The notes beneath the pieces were generated by a model that was given only the letters and a program-made list of their open reading frames with translations, did no database searches and was not told the origin of the DNA. A DNA stretch of 64,000 nucleotides from Falsibacillus albus (lineage in GTDB: Bacteria; Bacillota; Bacilli; Bacillales; DSM-25281), in the NCBI RefSeq assembly GCF_003668575.1, contig NZ_RCVZ01000010.1, positions 1-64,000 of the forward strand. The letters are read 5' to 3'. Of this stretch, positions 27,186-35,032 are shown piece by piece. Position numbers and translations under genes: made by a program. Numbering within the stretch: position 1 is the stretch's first letter; each line of letters starts with the position of its first letter.

Positions 27186-30100
27186 TTAACCTTGACAAGA
27201 ATGTCGCCCCGAAGGTTTTCGAAGTGGGCCAATAAATATAGTTTTTTCGTTTCGTTAGGGACCTGATAGGTTATCAGTGCTTTCGCTTTTCCTGAGGCTG
27301 TTAAGTATACGTTGCCATTCCAGTTTTTGTTTTCCAGGATTTTAAAGGTTTCAACGTAGTAATGATTTCCTTCGCCATCTATCAGTTCATATGAAAACGG
27401 CTTGAAATCCAGTTTATTTACAGGTTGTTCATTTCGTTCCATCCCTACTGGAATTGAAATGTAGCCCATCCCTTTTTTAGGAGAGGGAAGATCTTTTGGA
27501 TTGTCCGAGATCTTTCCGAAAGTATATGTCTCAGTTTCATCATTTACAGATTCCCCTAATTCTATGATTTTCCACGCATTGTCCAGAATGGATTTTAAAC
27601 CGTCGGCCTTAGTTACTACATCCCCTTTTGCATGATCCTTTCCATCCGTTTCAGTTATCAGCGGTGCATCCGCAGGAATGCTTTCATGCACCACGCCTTT
27701 CGTCCCTTCCTCCTTTGTAGGAGATTTGATAGCCGTATCGGATTTTTTCACCTCAGGTACAGCTTTGGCAAGCAACACTGCACTACCAATGAATAGCAGC
27801 AGCCCTAATGCACTGAATACATATTTGAAGTATTGTTCCGTACGTTTGGAATTGTCATAGACCCCTTGGATTCCTTGGTAAGGCATAATTTTCACCGCTT
27901 TTTCGGCAGGAATGACAGCCCCTAAAATGCCTGTTGTAATCGGGATCAATAATGTGACCAAGAAAAATAGCAGGTGTTCATATGGAATTTGATCATACAT
28001 CCTCCATATTAAGACCATTGAAATAATAAAGCCAACAATCCCTGCTATGAAACCGCTGATCGCTCCTTCAAGTAGAACAAGTCCACGGATATGACGATTA
28101 TGCCATCCCACTGCTTTCAATAAAGCTATTTCTGGCTGTCTTTCCGAGACATTTTGCCAAATGATTTCTGCTGTTGTGAGCACGGCGATTAATACTGCAA
28201 CCCCCATGGCAATATAATGCATCGGGCCGACTTCCATGGCGACATATTGCCCCAGCCAAGTTGTAAACATAATTCCTTTTAACCTGAAGGTGATAAATAG
28301 GAAGAATATGAGCAAGCTTGCAGGCAGTGCAATCGCAAAGATAGATAAAATGCTTCTTTTCCATTTGGTTAATAAGTAATTGACACCCATTGATAAAAAG
28401 GACTCAGTTTTAACAATACGTCTTGATTTTGTTGTGATTTCTCCGGTCCTCATCGCTTCATATGGCTTTATTTTCATAACCAGCAGTCCCGGGATGATTG
28501 AGCCGAGCCAATAAATCGCTATGCCAAATACACCAATCATAAAAATTCTGGTCCCCGAGGTCGCGATATGGTGGGATAAAAAGATGAATCCAAGAATCAG
28601 CCAGCTGATGATGGAGACAAACATTCCAATGATGGTCGATTCCATGAATATCAACTTCGTCAGCTGCGATGGCCGCCATCCAAGGGAAAGGAGGACCGCA
28701 AATTCTTTTTTCCTGGCATACATCATGATCAAGTTTGATGAAAATACATAAACAATGGCAACTAAAATGACACTGCCAATCACACCTGAAAGGCCCATTT
28801 TCGATTCTTGAAAGATGGAGAAGGAAGACCCAATTTTAATCCAGGGCTGCTGCACCCAACCAATCGATTTCTTTTCATCTATTCCTGGTATATGAGTCAG
28901 CGCCGGCTGTGGAGAAGAGCCCAGTGTAATATCGGTGATCAATCCGGTTTGATCTTCAATTTTTTTTGCAACCATTTCCAGTTTCGATTGACTATCCTTT
29001 GTTAATCTATCTACCCCTTTCACCTTAATTCGTATGGCCGAAATGGGTTTGTCCCCTATAACATCTGCAGCCGCTTCAATTGTGGTCAGCATGAGCGGGG
29101 GCTTGGTCAAAAAGCCATACGAGTTATTCAAAGGCTTCATGTCTACGGGGGGATTCACCGGTTTTCCCTTATCATCAAGGACTAATTGTGCTTTGGACGG
29201 GAAGTATGTTTCCATTGGCAGCTCAGTCAAAGGATCCTTGGAAATGTCCAACTTTTGAGGATCGAATAACCCTATATATTGAAATTGCAAACGCGCCCAA
29301 TCCTTACTGTTCTTGCCATATAATGAAACCGGTCGATAGGTTTGTTTATCTTGTAATGGATAGCCTTTCGGAACGGAGTATGGTTTTATTTCATATGAGA
29401 ATGGCCACCTTTTAGAAAATGGACTTGTCACAGGTTCATACTTTACAGGAGAAGGTTTGTAAATAAGCCATGAGCTTAAATTGCCTATCCCCTTGTCAAC
29501 TTTCCCTGTTTCAAATATTGAGGTGAGCAACTTTTGATGTGCTTGTTCCGTGGTAAAGGTGTAGGATTGATGATCAATTGCTTTTTGTTTTTCTAAAAAG
29601 TCCCTTCCCCCATGAGCTTTAACGTTTTCCATCGTCGACGATTGCTGCTCAGGACCAAAAGGCAGATCCAGCCGTTCAATGTCATATGTGTAAGTGCCGT
29701 TGACGAATTCCTTATCGCTTAAAATAATCGGGATTTGGTGATCCACATGCTCTTCATCCAATTTATTTTGTTGGACATGATCGGACTCATTAAAATATCG
29801 GCTATTGCTTCCCTTATTGATTGCATCACCTAATCCTACCAATTTTTCTTCTGCTTCAGGATCGATTCCCGCCAGCATGACATTTGATCCAAAAGAAAGT
29901 TCACCGCTGAAGCGGTAAGCCCCATACTCTTTACCAAGTCCGACAGGCTGCCATCCGCCGATGGTAAAGTAGGTTGCCCCTGTATATTTATCGGTGGACA
30001 CGCCATCATTGGTGGTTTCGGTCAATTTCAATCGATACACACCAGGCTTGCTTAAATTCAACTTTCTTAAAATCACATCGTTGTTTACGTACCCCAGCAT

Positions 30101-30424
30101 AGCAATCGGAGCAGCAACATCAATTTCATTCATGGACTTGATTGTATGATATTGATCCATCGTTATTCCGCCTGCCAAACCGGACAGGTAGTTAGGTTCA
30201 AGCAGGTGTTTATCTTCTGTCACACTCCTGCTCCCAGAAGCTCTAACTACGATATGATAGGATGATTTCCACCTTTTCTGTAATTCATCGACAATTGTGC
30301 CATTATTGGATTGGGAAACTCCGACTAAGTAGCTTAAACCCGTACTGACGATCAGGGCTCCAACCAATAAAAGTATGAAGCGCTCCTTGTTCCTCCACCA
30401 ATTCTGCCAAATGAATCTGATCAT
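27182..30424 (-). CDS. Giant FtsX-family ABC permease with C-terminal exported domain, paralogue 2
   Basis: 1080 residues with the same plan as the permease at 20936-24172: N-terminal helix, roughly 500-residue exported part, two FtsX helix sets, an extra helix and an exported C-terminal domain. The two proteins agree over long stretches (for example LLLVGALIVSTGLSYLVGV and HYIAMGVA); differences concentrate in the exported part and in the acidic linker after the last helix. The start overlaps the ATPase stop by 4 nt (ATGA). The copies therefore come from duplication of the whole ATPase-permease unit, followed by divergence mainly outside the membrane, where the substrate would be met. Confidence 0.88.
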   Translation of the reverse strand: MIRFIWQNWWRNKERFILLLVGALIVSTGLSYLVGVSQSNNGTIVDELQKRWKSSYHIVVRASGSRSVTEDKHLLEPNYLSGLAGGITMDQYHTIKSMNEIDVAAPIAMLGYVNNDVILRKLNLSKPGVYRLKLTETTNDGVSTDKYTGATYFTIGGWQPVGLGKEYGAYRFSGELSFGSNVMLAGIDPEAEEKLVGLGDAINKGSNSRYFNESDHVQQNKLDEEHVDHQIPIILSDKEFVNGTYTYDIERLDLPFGPEQQSSTMENVKAHGGRDFLEKQKAIDHQSYTFTTEQAHQKLLTSIFETGKVDKGIGNLSSWLIYKPSPVKYEPVTSPFSKRWPFSYEIKPYSVPKGYPLQDKQTYRPVSLYGKNSKDWARLQFQYIGLFDPQKLDISKDPLTELPMETYFPSKAQLVLDDKGKPVNPPVDMKPLNNSYGFLTKPPLMLTTIEAAADVIGDKPISAIRIKVKGVDRLTKDSQSKLEMVAKKIEDQTGLITDITLGSSPQPALTHIPGIDEKKSIGWVQQPWIKIGSSFSIFQESKMGLSGVIGSVILVAIVYVFSSNLIMMYARKKEFAVLLSLGWRPSQLTKLIFMESTIIGMFVSIISWLILGFIFLSHHIATSGTRIFMIGVFGIAIYWLGSIIPGLLVMKIKPYEAMRTGEITTKSRRIVKTESFLSMGVNYLLTKWKRSILSIFAIALPASLLIFFLFITFRLKGIMFTTWLGQYVAMEVGPMHYIAMGVAVLIAVLTTAEIIWQNVSERQPEIALLKAVGWHNRHIRGLVLLEGAISGFIAGIVGFIISMVLIWRMYDQIPYEHLLFFLVTLLIPITTGILGAVIPAEKAVKIMPYQGIQGVYDNSKRTEQYFKYVFSALGLLLFIGSAVLLAKAVPEVKKSDTAIKSPTKEEGTKGVVHESIPADAPLITETDGKDHAKGDVVTKADGLKSILDNAWKIIELGESVNDETETYTFGKISDNPKDLPSPKKGMGYISIPVGMERNEQPVNKLDFKPFSYELIDGEGNHYYVETFKILENKNWNGNVYLTASGKAKALITYQVPNETKKLYLLAHFENLRGDILVKVK

Positions 30425-31113
30425 TTCCCTTCACCTGCAGTATCAGAAATGATTCCCCCATCCTTCATCCGTATGATGCGTGATGCCCGTGAAGCAAGAA
30501 CAGGATCATGCGTGACGAAAACAACGCCGCATCCTTTTTCATTATTTAACTGGGATATCAACTCAAAGATCACTTCTCCTGTATCTGAATCAAGGTTTCC
30601 TGTAGGTTCATCTGCCAGCAGCCAATGGGGTTCATGTACCATCGCCCGGGCGATTGCCACCCTCTGCTGTTGGCCGCCAGATAACTGGGAAGGCAATGAA
30701 TTCAACTTATCCTGTAGACCGACCAGCTCTAATAACTTTTCTGCCCGCTCCTTTTTATTATAAGCGACTCTCCTGGAAAATAGCGGGACCATCACATTTT
30801 CAAGCGAAGTCAAGGTTGGCAGCAAGTGAAATTGTTGAAAAATAAATCCAATATTTTCAAATCGGAAATCGGCAACTTCTTTTCCCTTCATTTCATTTGC
30901 ATTTTTGTCTCCATAGATTATTTGGCCACCAGTCGGCCTGTCCAACGTTCCAAGTAAACTAAGAAGTGTCGATTTTCCAGACCCGGATGGGCCTACGACG
31001 GCTACAAACTCTCCCTTTTCCAAACACAAATTCACATCATGAAGCGCATTCGTCTTTATTCCATCTCCTTTGAACTGCTTGTCTATTGAAATACAACGGA
31101 TTGAATGTGTCAT
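30421..31113 (-). CDS. ABC transporter ATPase (MacB/LolD type), paralogue 2
   Basis: 230 residues with Walker A GPSGSGKS, signature LSGGQQQR, Walker B WLLADEP and FVTHDP, and a sequence very close to the ATPase at 24172-24861. It pairs with the permease that overlaps its stop codon. It is preceded by the 12-nt motif TTTGTTATATTA, 39 nt upstream of the start, against about 150 nt for paralogue 1, so the leaders differ in length. Confidence 0.93.
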   Translation of the reverse strand: MTHSIRCISIDKQFKGDGIKTNALHDVNLCLEKGEFVAVVGPSGSGKSTLLSLLGTLDRPTGGQIIYGDKNANEMKGKEVADFRFENIGFIFQQFHLLPTLTSLENVMVPLFSRRVAYNKKERAEKLLELVGLQDKLNSLPSQLSGGQQQRVAIARAMVHEPHWLLADEPTGNLDSDTGEVIFELISQLNNEKGCGVVFVTHDPVLASRASRIIRMKDGGIISDTAGEGK

Positions 31114-31152
31114 TGGAACCCCTTTCTATTTTTGGATATTTGTGTATGTTTT

Positions 31153-31164
31153 TAATATAACAAA
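31153..31164 (-). promoter_or_regulatory. Shared promoter motif of ABC cassette 2
   Basis: TTTGTTATATTA on the minus strand, identical to 25012-25023 upstream of the paralogous ATPase gene. It contains an extended -10-like TGTTATATT; the -35 is unclear. Confidence 0.45.
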
Positions 31165-31258
31165 CGATGTCTTTTTCCGGAACACTTTATACTATTTTTT
31201 CATTTTGTTAGTTTTCTTCTTTTTTTGAGAGGTTATCAATCTTTACAAAACTACAAAC

Positions 31259-31286
31259 AAAAAAGGAATGGCAGCGCCATTCCTTT
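31259..31286 (-). terminator. Terminator of the SDR gene
   Basis: AAAGGAATGGC (31262-31272) pairs with GCCATTCCTTT (31276-31286) across a 3-nt loop, with T's following on the minus strand. Confidence 0.85.
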
Positions 31287-31294
31287 ACTCATGA

Positions 31295-32071
31295 TCAATC
31301 CCAGAAACCACCGTCCGAGTGAATGATTTGACCGGTGATCCACCGGGCTTCGTCACTTACCAGAAAAGCTATGAGCCGGGCTGCATCCTCTGGAACGCCA
31401 ATCCGACCCATTGGGAATTTTGGCTTTAAGAATTCTTGAATTTCATTGTTCATCCACCCTGAATCTGTCGGACCAGGATCGATGGCATTTACCGTAATAT
31501 GATGTTGAGCCAGCTCAGCAGCCAATGTTTTCGTAAAGGTGGAGATGGCTCCTTTCGTTGTCACATAGGCAAGGTTCCCGGGCTGCGGGCTTTTGTCCTG
31601 TCCAGATACAAGGTTGACGATCCGCCCACCGCCTTTTCCTTGCAGGCGTTTGGCAAATTCAACGGACAGCATGCAGGTCCCTCTCACATTCACGGCATAG
31701 TGGGCATCCAATATGCCCGATGTCATTTGCAGGAAATCGACCTCGACACAGTATGTCGCATTATTAATCAAGATTGTAGGCTGGCCAAATACATTTTCTA
31801 CTTCATTTAAGAGTCTGGCAGCAGCATCTTCTTCAGCTAAATTGATTTCCAGATGTGAAGAGCGTATTCCATGGGATTTCAATTCTTCATTAAATGCTTC
31901 TGGCCATGTGGTGTCTGCATCCTCATATCCTGTTGCCGCATCATAGCTCGACCAATGCGTGAAAAAGACGTCGGTTCCGTTTTGTGCAAGCTTCCGGCAA
32001 ATTGCGGCACCTATGCCATTGGGTCTGCTGGTCCCGGTTACGAGTGCTACCTTTTGAATGAAATTCTTCAT
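31295..32071 (-). CDS. Short-chain dehydrogenase/reductase (FabG-like)
   Basis: 258 residues. The nucleotide loop is TGTSRPNGIGAA (about 13-24); NNATY, catalytic Ser in NLVSGQ and YVTTK (Tyr/Lys) complete a classical active site. The C-terminal SDGGFWD is typical. It resembles 3-oxoacyl-ACP reductase-like SDRs of Bacillus of unknown substrate. GGGGAGG lies upstream of the start at 32071. It is monocistronic with its own terminator. Confidence 0.87.
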   Translation of the reverse strand: MKNFIQKVALVTGTSRPNGIGAAICRKLAQNGTDVFFTHWSSYDAATGYEDADTTWPEAFNEELKSHGIRSSHLEINLAEEDAAARLLNEVENVFGQPTILINNATYCVEVDFLQMTSGILDAHYAVNVRGTCMLSVEFAKRLQGKGGGRIVNLVSGQDKSPQPGNLAYVTTKGAISTFTKTLAAELAQHHITVNAIDPGPTDSGWMNNEIQEFLKPKFPMGRIGVPEDAARLIAFLVSDEARWITGQIIHSDGGFWD

Positions 32072-32392
32072 TTTTTTCGTTCCTCCCCAAAATAAGGGAC
32101 AGGATAATCGTTTCGGAGATGCGAATTCCCAAAACCTGTGGATGATTTATCTTTCCCCTTGTACCGCTAAATGACATACCTATCCCGCATTAAATCTGCG
32201 AGACAGTTTATAAAAAGCCATTAACCATTGCAAGGACATCCACACATACTTCATAATTCCCCTTTCATTCATCTCCAACTTCATTTTAGCAAACACTTTC
32301 AACACGAAAAAGGAATATAATGCATTAATTTGAAACTTTTTGACAATTAACACGTATTACATGATATAGTCAAATTCGGGGAGGTACATAAA
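32072..32392. other. 321-nt divergent intergenic region
   Basis: It holds promoters for the SDR gene (minus; TGCTAAAAT extended -10 near 32283-32291) and the small gene at 32393 (plus; TTGACA at 32340-32345, then TATAGT at 32365-32370 with a long 19-nt spacer). It also holds a possible 24-codon minus-strand frame (32180-32254) with a GGGGAATT site, which I do not call as a gene. Confidence 0.4.
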
Positions 32393-32545
32393 ATGAAAAA
32401 ACCACTAGCATTAATCATTGGCTTGTTACTTATTATCCTAGTCGTTCTTGGGACAGCTGAACATCAAGTAAGTGCGATAACAGCTGCAGGAGCGGTGCTT
32501 GGACTGGGATTGGTTACGATGAAAAGAATGTTCAGCATGAAATAA
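32393..32545 (+). CDS. 50-residue membrane peptide, unknown
   Basis: MKKPLALIIGLLLIILVVLG then AEHQVSAITAAGAVLGLGLVTM and a short basic tail MKRMFSMK: two hydrophobic segments with a short linker. GGGGAGG lies 8 nt upstream, a TTGACA-type promoter is present, and a T-rich terminator follows 6 nt after the stop, which together make a complete small gene. No family is recognised. Confidence 0.7.
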   Translation: MKKPLALIIGLLLIILVVLGTAEHQVSAITAAGAVLGLGLVTMKRMFSMK

Positions 32546-32551
32546 TAAAAT

Positions 32552-32590
32552 GGCGCCTCCAATTTAAATGGTCGGCGCCGTTTTTTTTTT
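32552..32590 (+). terminator. Terminator of the small membrane peptide gene
   Basis: GGCGCC (32552-32557) pairs with GGCGCC (32574-32579) around an inner CCAATTTAAATGG stem, then eleven T's. The T run overlaps the stop codon of the convergent yukJ-like gene. Confidence 0.88.
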
Positions 32591-33296
32591 AGGAAGTATG
32601 ACTATGTCTATCTACTTGGTTCTTTTCTTTCAGGTGATCACATTCTTCGGCCGGTTTTATTGGGTTTCCATCTTCATCCGTACACCAGGATTGTGATTGG
32701 AACGCCAGGAAAATACCCACCCACCGGTCCTCCAATTGTATGAATAGAGCCCCGTCTTGAAAGGAACCGTTATCTTTTTCCCACCTGCCTTCATTTCCTT
32801 GATTCATATGAATATCATGGATTCCCTGTCCCGGCGTAAAGTGAAAGTATTGATCGCTTTTGTTTTTTTCAGGGCCCCATTTTGCTCCAAAAGCATAAAT
32901 AGTCGACTTATTTTTGATTGCTTCATTTACGTAATGCTGAATTTTGTCGTTTAGATCATTATCCGGCCCTTCCACCTCTGGCGGGAGTGCAACCATATCT
33001 GCTGGGTCGAACCATTGAGCTTTAATAAAGTCGATTCCGATAGGCGGATTGTTTTGTTTGATCTGAGTAAAACCTGATTTTAGCTGGAGTAGATGATCCG
33101 TCTCTTCATTTTTCAGTTGATGGCTGACCAGGTAAAGGACTTCGGAAGGATAGCCTTGTGATTTGATGTTGATGGCAATCCTGTATTCCTCTCCGTTTTC
33201 ATCATGGACAAGAATTTGGAAATGTGGGCTTTTTTCACTGCCTATTAGAGCTTTCACCGGTGTTCCTTTCAGTACGCCATAATGTTTGATTGGCAT
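32589..33296 (-). CDS. yukJ: DUF2278 family protein (YukJ-like)
   Basis: 235 residues starting MPIKHYGVLKGTPVKALIG, the signature of YukJ/DUF2278. EEYRIAINIKSQ and YAFGAKWGPEK..DQYFHFTPGQGIHDIHMNQGN are conserved family stretches with a His/Asp pattern. The family's role is not established; the conserved HDIHMNQG region suggests a metal or nucleic acid site. GGAGG precedes the start at 33296. It is convergent with the small membrane-peptide gene. Confidence 0.85.
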   Translation of the reverse strand: MPIKHYGVLKGTPVKALIGSEKSPHFQILVHDENGEEYRIAINIKSQGYPSEVLYLVSHQLKNEETDHLLQLKSGFTQIKQNNPPIGIDFIKAQWFDPADMVALPPEVEGPDNDLNDKIQHYVNEAIKNKSTIYAFGAKWGPEKNKSDQYFHFTPGQGIHDIHMNQGNEGRWEKDNGSFQDGALFIQLEDRWVGIFLAFQSQSWCTDEDGNPIKPAEECDHLKEKNQVDRHSHTS

Positions 33297-33532
33297 TTGG
33301 CTCCCTCCTCAATTTGCGGATATGTGATGTATACCCGTTGACCTCAAAACAAATCCCTATTTTGATCAAATTCGGTTAAAAGCCCCATAAATCCTTTTCT
33401 TTTACAAAAAAATTAATATTTTGCAGGATGATACTTTTTCCCCAATAAACCGTTGTGGAATCATATCAATGCCTCTACACGAATATTTTGAAAAGAAACG
33501 TGAATTTTGATGGTGAAAGGAGTAAACATTTA

Positions 33533-35005
33533 ATGACCAATTATTTACCCCCTTATTACACACCATCTCAACTGACTCACATCATTCGGAACGGATTGCC
33601 GAAAACGGATTCTCCTAAAGATATACTTATAGCAGGAGCAGGAATGGCCGGTCTGGTAGCCGCCTCGATCCTTAAACAAGCTGGGCACCGAGTCAAGATC
33701 ATCGAAGCGAGAAGCCGGGTTGGAGGAAGAGTATATACGATTCGTTCCCCGTTCACAGATGAAAACTACTTCGATGCTGGGGCGATGCGGATCCCAAATA
33801 TGCATTATTTGGTGTTTGAATATATAAATAAATTCGGCCTTCAGGTAAATCCGTTTGTCAATTCATCTCCAAATGATCTCATTTATGTGAATGGGATCAT
33901 GACAAGATCCTATTTGTATCAGCAAAATCCTGACATATTAAAATATCCCGTTTCTCCCATCGAAAAAGGAAAAACGGATTATGAGCTCATAAAATTCAGG
34001 GTTCAAGGCATCATCGATTATATTAATCAAAACCCACTTAAAAATTGGCCCAAAGTGGTGAAAAACCTCCAGAAGTATTCATTTACCACTTACTTTCGCA
34101 ATAACCAAAATGGGGAGTCCCTTTCACCCGGTGCCATGGAAATGGTAAAAGTCTTGTCGGATGTTGAAGGAGTTCCTGAATTTTCTTTTTTAGAATTGCT
34201 GCGTGAGTTTATGATTCTATTCAATAAGGAAGTTCAATTTTACGAAATTCCAGGTGGGATGGATCAGCTTCCAAAGGCATTTCTACCAGACTTGAAGGAT
34301 GATATCATCTTCCATCAAAAACTTACAAGAATAGAACAAGGTAAGGATCAAGTGACTTTTTCATTTATTGACACCCACTCTGATTCAACATCTCAACTTT
34401 CCGCAGATTACGCTATTGTCACCTTGCCCTTCACGATCCTGCAATTTGTAGAAATTGAACCAAGAAGTTCATTCTCCCATGACAAGTGGAAGGCAATCCG
34501 TGAATTGCACAGCGTCCCGTCAACGAAAACAGGCATTCAATTCAACAGCCGTTTTTGGGAAAAACAAGGTTTATTCGGAGGCAAGACCATGACAGACCTT
34601 CCGATTCGACTGGCTTATTACCCCAGCCATGGTTTTGGAGAAAAAAGCGGAGTGGTCCTTGGCAGCTACACCTGGGAAGACGATGCCCTCATTTGGATGT
34701 GTAAATCCGAGGAAGAGCGCATCCAAGAAACATTAAAAGAGCTTGCTTTTATCCATGGGGAAGAAATCCGGTCTCATTTTGTCACAGGGGCGTCACACAG
34801 CTGGTCCTTGGATCCTTATGCAACCGGCGCCTATACCCTTTTCAAACCTGACCAGGAACTGAATCTTTATCCCGTAATATCCGCTGCTGAAGGCAGGGTC
34901 CATTTTGCAGGTGAGCACACCTCCCTCCCACATGGCTGGATCCAAGGTGCAATCGAATCCGGGATCCGAACTGCCATTGAAGTAAATAATCGACAAAAAG
35001 GATGA
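33533..35005 (+). CDS. FAD-dependent amine oxidase (YobN-like)
   Basis: 490 residues. The FAD-binding motif is ILIAGAGMAGLVAASILKQ with EARSRVGGR following (about 31-67), and the C-terminal FAD loop is HFAGEHTSLPHGWIQGAIESG (about 456-476). This is the monoamine oxidase/L-amino acid oxidase class, like B. subtilis YobN. There is no twin-arginine or Sec signal, so it is likely cytosolic. The start at 33533 (MTNYLPPYYTPSQL) has AAAGGAG ten nt upstream; a longer frame from 33455 lacks one. The substrate is unknown. Confidence 0.88.
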   Translation: MTNYLPPYYTPSQLTHIIRNGLPKTDSPKDILIAGAGMAGLVAASILKQAGHRVKIIEARSRVGGRVYTIRSPFTDENYFDAGAMRIPNMHYLVFEYINKFGLQVNPFVNSSPNDLIYVNGIMTRSYLYQQNPDILKYPVSPIEKGKTDYELIKFRVQGIIDYINQNPLKNWPKVVKNLQKYSFTTYFRNNQNGESLSPGAMEMVKVLSDVEGVPEFSFLELLREFMILFNKEVQFYEIPGGMDQLPKAFLPDLKDDIIFHQKLTRIEQGKDQVTFSFIDTHSDSTSQLSADYAIVTLPFTILQFVEIEPRSSFSHDKWKAIRELHSVPSTKTGIQFNSRFWEKQGLFGGKTMTDLPIRLAYYPSHGFGEKSGVVLGSYTWEDDALIWMCKSEEERIQETLKELAFIHGEEIRSHFVTGASHSWSLDPYATGAYTLFKPDQELNLYPVISAAEGRVHFAGEHTSLPHGWIQGAIESGIRTAIEVNNRQKG

Positions 35006-35030
35006 ATCGATTTGATTCATCCCTTTTTTT
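35000..35030. terminator. Bidirectional terminator between amine oxidase and P450
   Basis: GGATGAATC (35000-35008) pairs with GATTCATCC (35014-35022); T's at 35024-35030 on the plus strand and CTTTTTG on the minus. The amine oxidase stop codon lies inside the stem. Confidence 0.88.
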
Positions 35031-35032
35031 AA

